Source of the DNA: Spongospora subterranea f. sp. subterranea
Taxonomy: Eukaryota > Endomyxa: Phytomyxea > Phytomyxea > Plasmodiophorida
Length of the DNA stretch: 64,000 nucleotides
Assembly (NCBI GenBank): GCA_049724395.1
Contig: JAUGWO010000102.1
Span: 372,001-436,000, forward strand
Direction of reading: 5' to 3'
The translations under genes and the position numbers were made by a program. The first letter of the stretch is position 1; every line of letters begins with the position of its first letter. The notes under the pieces are model-generated. The model worked only from the letters and a program-made list of their open reading frames with translations, had not been told where the DNA came from and ran no database searches. This document shows, piece by piece, positions 23,407 to 34,079 of the stretch.

Positions 23407-24663
23407 CTGTACTTCATCGAACGATAATGAGGTTCATATATCTCATACTGCCAAGCTTAACATTTCTTGGGTTTTATCAATGGAAGAGATGGCATCTCAC
23501 GAATTCCAGTTTTTAATGTGCATTCAGTTTCTGATCAATAGCTCGTCAAAGTGATTTCAGCAGCTCCTGAGGATCAGGCTGAATGCTCTGAAATTAATGA
23601 ACAGCACTTTGAGGTCGCAACCTGTCTCAACCGAAGCCTATATCAACGCTCTAAAACGTATCTTGAAATTTTTGGTTCACGAGCCTCAAGAAAATACAAT
23701 TGGCATTCGTCAAGTTTTACGATTTTGTTCCGTCTTAGCAAGGAGCAGTCGTCACATTCAAGATCTACACAGAGCAACATTCGCTTGTTTTTCAAGAAAA
23801 AACTGTTTGTTGGTTCAAATCAGAAAATCCGATACAATTTCCCCAGCAGCAGCAGCAGCCTCAAGAGGCCGAGTCGTCCCAGGCCGAGGCCCAACAAGGC
23901 GATGCCTGTGGGATGGCATCGCCTTGTTGTGCCTAGGCCTGGGACGACTCGACTTCTTGAGGCTGCTGCTGGGGAAGTCGAACTAAAACACCTTTAAAAC
24001 AGAGTCAAAATTAAACCGGCCATTCTTACTCAGTTGCTTCAAATAATGCAAAAGCGAATCAACCTGATCTCGCATTCGCAAGCCAACAGTTCTGCCAAGC
24101 GTACATCCGTATAAATGGGTAATCAGAATTTCTTCTCTGTGACGATTCTGACCTTATACCGCTCGCTTTCGCGGAGCTCTCTGCCTAGATCATTAAACAA
24201 TTTGAAAGGGGAATGAAAAGGATAGTAAACAACCGGTCCCTTTCGCCCTGCTTAAGGTCTTGCAACCGGGTCATCTCGCGCAGCAACCGGTCGGCTTGCG
24301 AATCGTTTCTGGGCTGATTCCTGTCAAAAATGTAGCAGTTGTCACAGCCACACAATCCGACTCCATCGTCTGCAGATACCTGTCGGAGCTTAAATCAACA
24401 CCGGCCTGATATATGTCCATAATGCAGTTCAAACCGGCGCAAAAGCCGAATCCAGCAACTGCATAAATAACGATCAGTAACGATGTGATGATACCAAACA
24501 TAATGAAAATATTAACGTCACGCAATAGCAATGGCCGATACAATTGATGCAACCAAAGATCGATAATCTATGTCGTGAACTTATCAATAATTCTACAGAT
24601 TCAACAACAACGAACTAACGATAGCCGCTCGATATCCGAATGAATGAAATCATGACAGCAACT
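23407..24663. other. decayed sequence with a short hairpin and a possible membrane ORF
   Basis: From 23407 there are broken frames on the plus strand (ALKLMNSTLRSQPVS, YINALKRILKFLVHE; and a Gln-rich frame through 23841) with no family I recognise. On the minus strand 24552-24271 encodes two hydrophobic stretches (IFIMFGIITSLLIVIYAVAG and GFCAGLNCI) followed in another frame by a heptad-like helix (DRLLREMTRLQDLKQ). This could be a degraded membrane protein gene. Nothing here is firm enough to call a working gene. Confidence 0.3.
23841..23974. repeat. short near-perfect hairpin (about 60-66 bp arms)
   Basis: The left arm 23841-23906 and right arm 23915-23974 are inverted copies with a spacer of about 8 bases. 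The left arm starts with a CAG run that reads as poly-Gln in one frame, and the right arm ends in CTGCTGCTGGGG. The right arm has one fewer CAG/CTG unit and a few substitutions. The sequence shows no TA or other clear target duplication. Confidence 0.8.
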
Positions 24664-26450
24664 GACTGTGGGAACGTATCGACGAGTGGTTACAAGAGTC
24701 CCATTTCCAGTGACAAGAGCAGTAATAAATAACGTATCGACGAGTGGTTACAAGAGTCCCATTTCCAGTGACCCTGACTGTGGGAATCGAGTGGTTACAA
24801 GAGTAACCCGACTGTGGGAACGTATCGACGAGTGGTTACAAGAGTCCCATTTCCAGTGACCCTGACTGTGGGAACGTATCGAAGTGGAGAATTTCCAGTA
24901 TGACTGTGGGAACGTAACGAGTGGTTACAAGAGTCCCATTTCCAGTGACCCTGACTGTGGGAACGTATCAATACAAGGTCCCATTTCCAGTGACCCTACT
25001 GTGGGAATATCGACGAGTGGTTACAAGAGTCCCATTTCCAGTGACCCTGACTGTGGGAACGTATCGACGAGTGGTTACAAGAGTCCCATTTCCAGTGACC
25101 CTGACTGTGGGAACGATCGACGAGTGGTTACAAGAGTCCCAATAATTCTACAGATTCACCCTGACTGTGGGAACATCGACGAGTGGTTACAAGAGTCCCA
25201 TTTCCAGTGACCCTGACTGTGGGAACGCAGCGAGTGGTTTTACAAGAGTCCCATTTCCAGTGACCCTGATGGGAACGCATCCGAGTGGTTTTACAAGAGT
25301 CCCATTTCCAGTGACCCTGACTGTGGGAACGCATCGGCGAGTGGTTTTACAAGAGTCCCATTTCCAGTGACCCTGACTGTGGGAACGCATCGACGAGTGG
25401 TTACAAGAGTCCCATTTCCAGTGACCCTGACTGTGGGAACGCATCGACGAGTGGTTACAAGAGTCCCATTTCCAGTGACCCTGACTGTGGGCGAGTGGTT
25501 TTACAAGAGTCCCATTTCCAGTGACCCTGACTGTGGGAACGCATCGACGAGTGGTTACAAGAGTCCCATTTCCAGTGACCCTGACTGTGGGAACGCATCG
25601 ACGAGTGGTTACAAGAGTCCCATTTCCAGTGACCCTGACTGTGGGCGAGTGGTTTTACAAGAGTCCCATTTCCAGTGACCCTGACTGTGGGAACGCATCG
25701 GCGAGTGGTTACAAGAGTCCCATTTCCAGTGACCCTGACTGTGGGAACGCATCGACGAGTGGTTACAAGAGTCCCATTTCCAGTGACCCTGACTGTGGGA
25801 ACGCATCGACGAGTGGTTACAAGAGTCCCATTTCCAGTGACCCTGACCGCATCGGCGAGTGGTTACAAGAGTCCCATTTCCAGTGACCCTGACTGTGGGA
25901 ACGCATCGACGAGTGGTTACAAGAGTCCCATTTCCAGTGACCCTGACTGTGGGAACGCATCGACGAGTGGTTACAAGAGTCCCATTTCCAGTGACCCTGA
26001 CTGTGGGAACGCATCGGCGAGTGGTTACAAGAGTCCCATTTCCAGTGACCCTGACTGTGGGAACGCATCGACGAGTGGTTACAAGAGTCCCATTTCCAGT
26101 GACCCTGACTGTGGGCGAGTGGTTTTACAAGAGTCCCATTTCCAGTGACCCTGACTGTTAGAACGCATCGACGAGTGGTTACAAGAGTCCCATTTCCAGT
26201 GACCCTGACTGTGGGAACGCATCGGCGAGTGGTTAACAGGTCCTTGAGAATCCCATTTCCCAGTGACTGTGGGAACGCATCACGAGGGTCCCATTTCCAG
26301 TGCAGACTGTGGGAACGCATCCGTCCCATTTCCAGTGAGATGAGGAGACGAGGGTCCCATTTCCAGTGACGGAAGGTCCTTGACTGTGGGAACGCATCGA
26401 CGAGGGTCCCATTTCCAGTGACGGAAGGTCCTTGACTGTGGGAACGCAAG
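24664..26450. repeat. minisatellite, 54-bp unit, about 30 copies
   Basis: Tandem units of 54 bp built on GGGAACGCATCGACGAGTGG, TTACAAGAGTCCCATTTCCA and GTGACCCTGACTGT. Because 54 is a multiple of three and the unit lacks stops in several frames, long spurious frames run through on both strands (GYKSPISSDPDCGN and others). The left third uses CGTATCG, the middle and right CGCATCG; TTTTACAAG variants and shortened units with GGGCGAGTGG recur as a higher-order pattern. Units degenerate at both ends, as expected of an array homogenised from the middle. At 25141-25158 a unit is interrupted by AATAATTCTACAGATTCA, which also occurs just outside the array at 24586-24603. Confidence 0.95.
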
Positions 26451-27099
26451 TGGTTAACAAGAAATCCAGTATCAACACGGCAGGTCCCGTAAAGATAGGA
26501 GACACACCATGCGTTGACAGTCAATACTCGATGAACGACCAATTTTGGATCAACCTATATTCAGTCAAACCGAATCCTCGTCCATTAATATTCCTCTTTG
26601 CCATCGCTACAGTTGTCGGAAGATTTCTGAACTACTCAATGCTCGATGCATAACGCTACTCACTAAATAGAATAGAAGTAGAATCAAGGTTCGTTGGGGT
26701 CATCAGGACAATAGATTCATATCCCTTAGATATCGAAAGAGCAGTAAGAAGAGCATATCGGAAGCAGATTAAAAATTCGCAATGACGAGAAAAGACATTT
26801 GATTTGAATTCACTGTTTTTCATCAAAGTTACATCGATAAAGTCGAAATTCAACTCCGTATTTTATTTCTTAATCAAAGTCTCGGGGTGGGCTCGGTCGA
26901 GCGGCGACATTTTTGACCGACAATGCTTGAGATCCCAAGAAATTGAGTTGAATCAAATGAAGATCCCAGATAAGGTGCCACCGGTTACTGAATGGATCAA
27001 TGTGTCGACATCAGTGAACGGCTTAGAGATTATGAAAATCGTTTGGGTTCGCGTCTCCAGTTGATTGAATTACTCTAGACGGTATTCCTCAATGGAGTC
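26451..27099. other. array flank, no supported gene
   Basis: Downstream of the array one frame (to 26653) ends in a hydrophobic segment (RPLIFLFAIATVVGRFL), but no upstream exon could be fixed. The remainder is AT-rich with short frames only. Confidence 0.25.
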
Positions 27100-27700
27100 A
27101 ATGGTGTTCATCCCGACTAAATCGTGATTATATCGGGCGTTTCGCTGCAAAATTCCAAGTCTCGACATTCCAGATCTACATTACGAATATTGAACCTCGC
27201 GATTTGGATATTCAGTAATTTTTCAATGTTTAGTGCAATACGCTGCTTGCTTTATTTCTTACGAACAAGACGACTGGACAAGTTGGCTTCCCATCGCGGA
27301 ATTCGCGTATAACAATGCCCTTCAGTACATCCCATGGCATCAAACGCTGATTAGCACAGAACACGCTGATCAAGACCATTGCTCTCCGTGAATATAATGA
27401 GGATATGGAACAATGAAAACGAGACAGGTGGACCATCGTTCATCAATGAAGGTTTGGGGGTGCCTCCTTGAGCCTGTCAGATCATGGCCCTTGGCGTTTA
27501 CACCGCATCAAAAAGGGAACGCCGCTTCCACACTTGTCATAATGGTCCTGTAAAGGTTTATTCTAAAGGACTCTCCTGACTATGCCAAATTAACGACTGT
27601 GATTCTGAAAGAATTGGGATATTTCAGGTCTGGCTCTAAGCGGAGGGCGGGCCGCCAAACACAATCAGACAGGAGGAGAAGAGATCTCGATCATTATTAC
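27100..27700 (+). mobile_element. fossil Ty3/gypsy-like retroelement fragment
   Basis: A decayed piece of an LTR retroelement polyprotein. The clearest part, about 27255-27340, matches the C-terminal integrase region of Ty3/gypsy elements (TSWLPIAEFAYNNALQ). Flanking sequence to about 27650 may belong to the same copy. It is broken, with multiple interruptions, and no terminal repeats are recognisable, so it looks old. Confidence 0.6.
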
Positions 27701-30437
27701 CCTGAATCGCACCACGTTGGTCATTTTTGACACATCGCTGGATCACTCCATGTGATTCAAAGTCAACTGACCGCTCGTGACTTGATTGAGTGCAATCAAC
27801 CTAGAATGGTGGAAATTATGAAGTCTTCAGCAAAGAGCGGTCCATGGAAGACAAGACCGATTGAACCAAGTCTATGGGGTTTCGGCTAATGACAATCACT
27901 TCATGTCATCGAGTTTCGCAGGTGACGTATATTCGGTGTTGTCCTTGGCTGTTGCCATTATTAATGTTCCCAAACGAAACAAGGTTAGCAAAGAAGAGAA
28001 CGTCTGCGCCAACGTCAGCGCCCGGTTACAATGATCGCAAATTGTCCTCACCGCCCCCAATGCTCACCCCAAGAGCCTCCAGATCGGCACCATCACGCGT
28101 CCTTCGATGAGTTCCATTCATCCAGCGTACTTCAATCTCAGTCGTCTGTCCCATCAGCGCCAAAGGATTTTGACGGCAAAGAAGCCCAATTTGTCGATAG
28201 ACACGCTCGCGGCTTTCGAACGCCGTCTTGAAGTCAGTTTAATCATTCAGCATCGGTATGGCAGAGGAGGACGGTCATATCGCTGTCATCACTCTTCTCA
28301 GCGACAACGTTTACAGGAGAGGAACTGTTACCTGCAAACCGACTTGATCGAAGGATTCCTTGTCGATAGACTCTGTCCTACTGCCAATCTCATAATGACA
28401 ACCGGTTTCTGTCCTGCTATTGGCCGGATCGTGCCCTTGGCCAATTCTCGGCTGAAATGACGGATCCACTGGCACATCGCTCGTGAAGAGCTCTTTTTTC
28501 CTCAATGGCAACATCCTGCATCAATCCATTTATCAGTGACGACACGAACGCGCAGGAATGTATCGGTGGCGACTCTCAATCTAGAGCTCCGACAGCAACG
28601 CTGTCCATTGCAGAGTGTCTGGACCACTCCTACAAAACCGTAAAGCAGGTTGAATTAAATTACCCGGTATGCTCGCGCTATGTCGAGGAACACATCTTTT
28701 CGCCAATGATGGTCGCCCTCCCAAAATGCGCACGAAGCGTGCTGGCCGGCACGGAACTTCCAGCCAAGCATCACTTCCGACATGGATGGCAAAGCATTCA
28801 GGATTCCCTGGAGTCTCACTTATTAAGGATTCAAAGGCATCGCGATGGATACTGGCCTGACGGCCATTCTAGAACTTTACAAATTCGGCGGCTTGTCAGA
28901 GGTTGCAGACATCAATTACCCTCGGAAAGTTATGGTGTTATCAAAGGCGAAGGAAAAGGACCAGGTTCTATTCATCTGGTGCACTACAGTACTTGAAAAA
29001 TCAGAAACTGCCGAGCACGACCTGAATGGCTTCGTAGAAGCATTGCCTGCGATGGATGTCCTGTTTTATTCATTCACGACGTCTTTCGATTGGCGATGAG
29101 GATCGGGTTTCTGCCTTCACTCAAGTACGTCCACCCGCATACTGCCAGCGGTTTACTCAGAAGGCACTGGAAGTTTTTTTCTTCGAGCACAACTCTCCGT
29201 GTGAAATGATGGCAAAAGAAGAGCACATAGTCAAAAACCGGTTGAGGCGTTCGACCTGTTTTCAGCGAGACCTCACCGTAATCGGCGAGGGATTTTGCTG
29301 CGCGGGAACCCGTCGTCACCTTTCCCGAAACATCATTTCGCATCCCGTACTGCTACACGCCGCGTGTCCGGTTGGCGATAGTGACGGTTCATAGACGATC
29401 CAAAAGCCAGTTCGAAACATTATTGTCGGGGATAACTGGCCGCCGTGATATATTGTATCAACCGCAGAACCCATTTCTCTCAGGCCACATGTTCGCGGGC
29501 GGCCCCTCTTTATCTTAACGGGTGAGAACAGTCCTCGATCGCATTCATTAACAGAGTTCAACGGACGACATACCCGACCTCGCACATCTGGTATTTTCGA
29601 GCCAATCGATACATTTCGAGCACATGTCCATCATCGACCCACGCTGCTTTTTGCTTGTTTGACTGAAAACAACTAAATTTGTTCTTGGACGGGGCGCTGT
29701 ATCTGGTGCAAAATCAACCACTCAATCGTAGAAGCAGTCCATTCCGGTCGTTTTGAAGCTTTTGCTGCCTTCGGTTCTTCCATAAAGTTATTCGCCTTGC
29801 GTTTGATGACAGATCGAATCGCTGCAATACTTTCTCTACCGATGCTCGATCACTTCGACCACGAATGGAACGGAAGTTTACGTAAATGCTGAATGCGACA
29901 ACAATTTTGGCGTCCTGATGTTCGATGGGGATCGGCATTTCCCTATGCAGCTGCCGACTTGAATATAATTCCTGTGACTCTATCGCTGTCACTAAATAAA
30001 AAAACATGCAAGAAATAAAAGTTGGACCGAACTCGAATACATTTTCAGATTCTTCGACGTCCATGGGCTCGAAAACACGTTTTTTGTAAAAAAAACAAAA
30101 TAAGTTTTCAATAACGAAGAAGCGACCAACCAGTGATTCGCATGCTATTGGTGACAGTTAAGCAAGCGACAAGAGTGAAATGACAATTTGAAAACACAAG
30201 GCAACCCAGACCAGCGCAACCTGGAGAGAAACCAACAACCGACCTGTGGTGATTGGTAGAGTGTACAGTACGGAGCAGGTGAACACTCTATAAACTGCGT
30301 GAGTTGAGGGGTTCTCTGGTCATTTCCTGGCCGAGACCTTGGGCAACCACACTGGTTTCCTGGCCTTGTCTGCAAACACACAAGTATACCGTTAATGCTG
30401 GGGTGAATTGCTGGCAGAACATTATCACGCAGCAGAC
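27701..30437. other. unassigned, probably mostly decayed mobile DNA
   Basis: Many short overlapping frames occur on both strands (for example 28505-28996 and 29056-29394 on plus, 29316-29585 and 29714-30064 on minus) without a recognisable domain and with no consistent splice joins. It may continue the fossil element to the left. Basic patches such as KIKRGRPRT on the minus strand near 29510 are transposon-like but not diagnostic. The last 370 bp probably contains the promoter of the F-box/JmjC gene. Confidence 0.3.
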
Positions 30438-32074
30438 ATGGTTGCAGAGTCAAATGTCGGAAGCAAAAGGAGACGAGACGACTGCGAGGAAAGTAGCCGC
30501 TTGGTTAGAGGTATGCATCCGAACGGTGTCCAACCGTTAGGCAATGCATATTTAGGTGGTTTTGGAATGACGCGAAGGTCTAACAATCTTGGGACCTTGT
30601 CCTCACTTCCTGATGATCTTCTACTAACAATCTGGAGCTTTCTGTCGACCGCTGATGTTTGCAGACTTTCTCCCTGTTCTCCCTTCATCTACTGCCTTTG
30701 CGATCATGAGGATTTGTGGAAAACCCTTGTTCTTCGTAATCGCGAGCATCTCAATAACTTCGACGAAACATGGAGGCAAACTTTCTTGACCGAGATTGGA
30801 ATTGCTGCGAGGCATATCTCATTATGCTTTGATGGCATATTCTCGGATAGTCTGTTTCAGCCATGGTAAGGCATTGTGTCGAAAGTACATTATTGAATCT
30901 TATTCTCTTAACTTCGCCATACTTGCGTGTTCAGGCTGAACTCCTCGCGCGGCATTTCCCGCAAATGGCTATGCAATGAGAATATTGATCGCAGATCTGT
31001 CAACGAATTGTCAAAAGAGATGTTCATCGATGAATATGAGCGCCTCAATATTCCTATCATCATCACAGATTGTGTAACTCAATGGCCTGCGTTCCAGAAA
31101 TGGAATCCCGAATTCCTATCTAAATCGTTCGGCAATATTCCTGTCAATGTTCAAGTGGTTGATATGCCGATGGAAGCTTATTGGCGGTATTTGACAGTTC
31201 ACAGTTTGCAAAAGCGGACCATATTGATCCGCTGATTTAGATATTCTAATCAGACAGTTGATGAAACCCCGCTCTACATATTCGAGAAAGAATTCATCAA
31301 AAGAGTGCCAGACCTGGCAGCGGATTTCCAGGTGCCTCCATATTTCTGCGACGATCTTTTTGAACTACTTGGCGAACACCGCCCTGATTATCGGTGGCTT
31401 GTTGCAGGTCCAGCCAGGTATGATTACAACCCAGAAACGCGCTCGCGTCCCAAAAGTTACAGATGTCTAGGTCTGGATCAACATTTCATCAAGATCCGAA
31501 TGGGACTTCCGCGTGGAATGCTGTGATAACTGGCAAGAAAAAGTGGATAATGATGCCGAAAGAGATATGCCCACCTGGTGTTCAGCCATCAGTGGATGGG
31601 TCAGGTATGATGCTCTGATCGTATTCAGCCAATCTTTACTCAAAGCAGTCCGTTTAGAGGTGATGACGCCATTATCGATCGTGGAATGGTTCACCTCGTT
31701 CTATGCCAGTACTCAAATCCAAGGATTTCCCTCGCCCATTCGAGGCGATTGTAAATAGTGGGGAGATGATATTTGTTCCATCAGGGTGGTGGCATTGTGT
31801 TCTTAATCTCGAGCCGTCTATCGCGGTTACACAAAACTTCGTGTCTCCCCGACGCCTTTTGAACGTCCTCGAATTCATTAATGACCGTCGCGATCAAGTT
31901 TCGGGTTATTATTCATCGATGCCACTTGCTGATAAATTCCAGACACTTGTCGAGGAAGCATATCCCAATTTGATCCAACAACTAAAAGACGAAAAGGCTG
32001 CGAAAACTCAATCTCGCTTATGGTCAAAGTGCTCGTCAAATTCGGACAGTTCTCCATTTTCCTTTGGGTTTTAA
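30438..32074 (+). CDS. F-box / JmjC-domain protein (JMJD6-like)
   Basis: Predicted Fe(II)/2-oxoglutarate dioxygenase fused to an F-box, as in plant and protist JMJD6-type proteins. The ATG at 30438 opens a basic N-terminus, then the F-box (LSSLPDDLLLTIWSFLSTADVCRL) and an LWKTLVL helix. After an intron comes the cupin: ERLNIPIIITDCVTQWPA, VDMPMEAYWRYL, YIFEKEF, PDYRWLVAGPARSG, then STFHQDPNGTSAWNAV, which carries the iron-binding HxD pair, KKKWIMMPKE, VEWFTSFYAST, and FVPSGWWHCVLNLEPSIAVTQNF with the distal His. Between FYAST and KSKDFPRPFEA (31703-31720) one base must be skipped to keep the frame; no intron fits. About five introns. The active site appears intact, so it is likely an active hydroxylase or demethylase. 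Confidence 0.85.
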
Positions 32075-32409
32075 ATCCTGATCTTAAAATATGTATCTAT
32101 GATTAAAATAAAAATACTTCTGAATGGTCTCATTATTTATATGTGCAAGTGAACTGATGCTCCCATACACACCAGCATGATCGAACGTGGGTTTTCAAAA
32201 CCAACCAATCGAAATGAATCTGGGTCGAATTGACATGGCGCAATGTTTCTACGCCAACGGTCAGTGTAGCTTGTATGTATATGCGACTCTGTTGCTGTGT
32301 ACAGTGCCTGTGGAACTTCAACCAGCCAAAAAACAGCCGCTCCGTCGCCGCAATCCGAATTTTTGATCGTGGTGAATTTTCGACGTTTGAAGCGTTTTTT
32401 CCCCAGGCG

Positions 32410-34079
32410 ATGGCCCAAAAACTGGCTTCTGCTAAACGAGTTTCGGATAATGATGATGATAGGCCCATAAAAAAAACTAAAGTGTCGAAACCCAAAGCTC
32501 CTACTGAAAAAGTTAAAGTTGAGCTATTTTTGAACCGGTTTGATTCATGTTCATTGTTCGTTTGGTAATCAGAAAACACCGAAAAAGTCTGCTGCAGGCA
32601 AAATAACGGCCGAGGTAATGATTTTCGCTACTCAAATTAAACATTACCAAAACCCAATTAGGACTTTGAACCGTCTCCTATTAACCTGAACGAAAAGTTG
32701 ACTGTCCCGTTATTAGCAATTGCCAAGGAAGAATTGGTATATTGTGGAATGTGCAGCATAAAATCGTTGATGATATTTTACAGGAAATGGGGGGAAACAA
32801 GTTCAAAGGGATATCGAATAAAAAACGCTGCACTAATGCTGCAGAAATACCCTAAAGTCATCACTTCCGGATCTGAAGCAATGAAGTTTAAAGGTATCGG
32901 AGAGTCAATTGCCAAGAAGATCGACGATATCTTGAGCACCGGCTCTATTCAAAAGACGTAAGCAGCATTATGGAGCTGTGAAGGCATATGTTAACTTTGG
33001 TTTCCAGATCTGAGGATGCACAACCTGATGAAGAAGCTCAAGCTTCGGTTGATGAACTTTCTGCTGTTCATGGAATCTCGCGAACTAAGGCTTGGACACT
33101 TGTCCGGGAGCATGTACGCCAGGCAAATCATCGTCTTGTTGCGTTCCTTATTGTTGATATTCCAACAACTAGAATATCAAGCATGTTTCCGACCTCTTTG
33201 GCAATCAAGATCTACTTGACAAAGAAACGTGCTTGGGTTCGGTATTGCTCCCCTGTTTCTATATTCTGGCAATAACCGCTAATCGCAGGGTTGAAGTACC
33301 ATAAAGATCTGCAACAAAAAATTCCAGTTGATGAGGTGAAAGCAATTATCCAGTTTGTTCAAGATCGCGCTACGAAAGTATTCGTGCCTTTGTGCTTGCT
33401 CGTCTTGTTCACTTACTCTTGTGCCAATAAGGTGAACAGTTTGCTCGTCATTCGTGAATGTGGACAATATGCTCGTGAAGCAGATGCAATCACCGAGGTC
33501 CACGTTTTAGTCGGTTATTCCGCAAAACCCGATTTTGCGTCGCTTCTGGCGGAACTGCGAAGTGCAGGATTCGTTGTTGATGACCTATCTTCAACAGTTG
33601 CGGCGAACCGTGTCATTTGCCGTTTGCCTCCACTTGTCGAGTCAAAGCCGGTTGTAGAACTTTCAAGGAAGGTTTTCGCCATACCTAAATTTTCTCAAGT
33701 TTCGAGTAATAATGTACGAACTCCCGACCTCTTTTCGCATCGGCTGGACACGACGACTACTATTGTAAAGACTGTTAAAACGGACGGCCAACACGATGCT
33801 GTCCCGAGTACGCAAAGCAAGCACCGTTTCGTGGAGTTCCGATCGTGTCCGGTGGCGTCATTTCCAATTCAATGCGTGCACTGGTTGGGGCCGCCATCGT
33901 TTTTCCGAAATCTACAAGAATCGGCAAGTGCCAAAGGTCTAGTGTTATCTGAGCATTGCCTACGTCCAGTTGCAGAAGGTGGATCGCAAACGGCGGGCAA
34001 ACCTGTGCAGATAGAGTCAGAGGAGGAGTTATTCAGGCTGTTGGGAGTGGAATTTGTCCCCGCCAATCGCCGTAAATAA
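32410..34079 (+). CDS. family-X DNA polymerase homologue, catalytic aspartates lost
   Basis: Homologous to DNA polymerase beta/lambda. In order: basic leader (PIKKTKVSKPKAP), 8-kDa lyase domain (EEL-EMGGNKFK, YRIKNAALMLQKYPKV, KFKGIGESIAKKIDDIL), second HhH motif (LSAVHGISRTKAWTLV), GLKYHKDLQQKIPVDEV, palm (VIRECGQYAREADAITEVHVLV) and thumb (HRFVEFRSCP, LSEHCLRP, SEEELFRLLGVEFVP), ending at 34079. The Pol beta triad Asp190/Asp192/Asp256 corresponds to Glu, His and Glu (GDMDVL becomes TEVHVL; RIDIR becomes FVEFR), so nucleotidyl transfer is probably lost. The lyase nucleophile equivalent to Lys72 is present in IAKKID. One surplus G near 32805-32812 separates NKFK from GYRIKN. About eight short introns; between GLKYH and the palm the joins are clean. 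It may act as a lyase-only or structural repair factor. Confidence 0.82.

Noticed and set aside
24664-26450. CRISPR-like array
   Set aside because: Units are contiguous 54-bp tandem repeats without unique spacers, in an intron-bearing eukaryotic context.
24884-26542. Long open frames on both strands through 24.9-26.5 kb
   Set aside because: They are a by-product of a 54-bp unit that lacks stops in several frames; frames shift at every irregular unit and no start or splice context supports translation.
30005-30064. Minus-strand MDVEESENVFEFGPTF looks a little like the start of RNA polymerase II subunit Rpb4
   Set aside because: No downstream exon with the Rpb4 core could be found; the following sequence looks like decayed mobile DNA.
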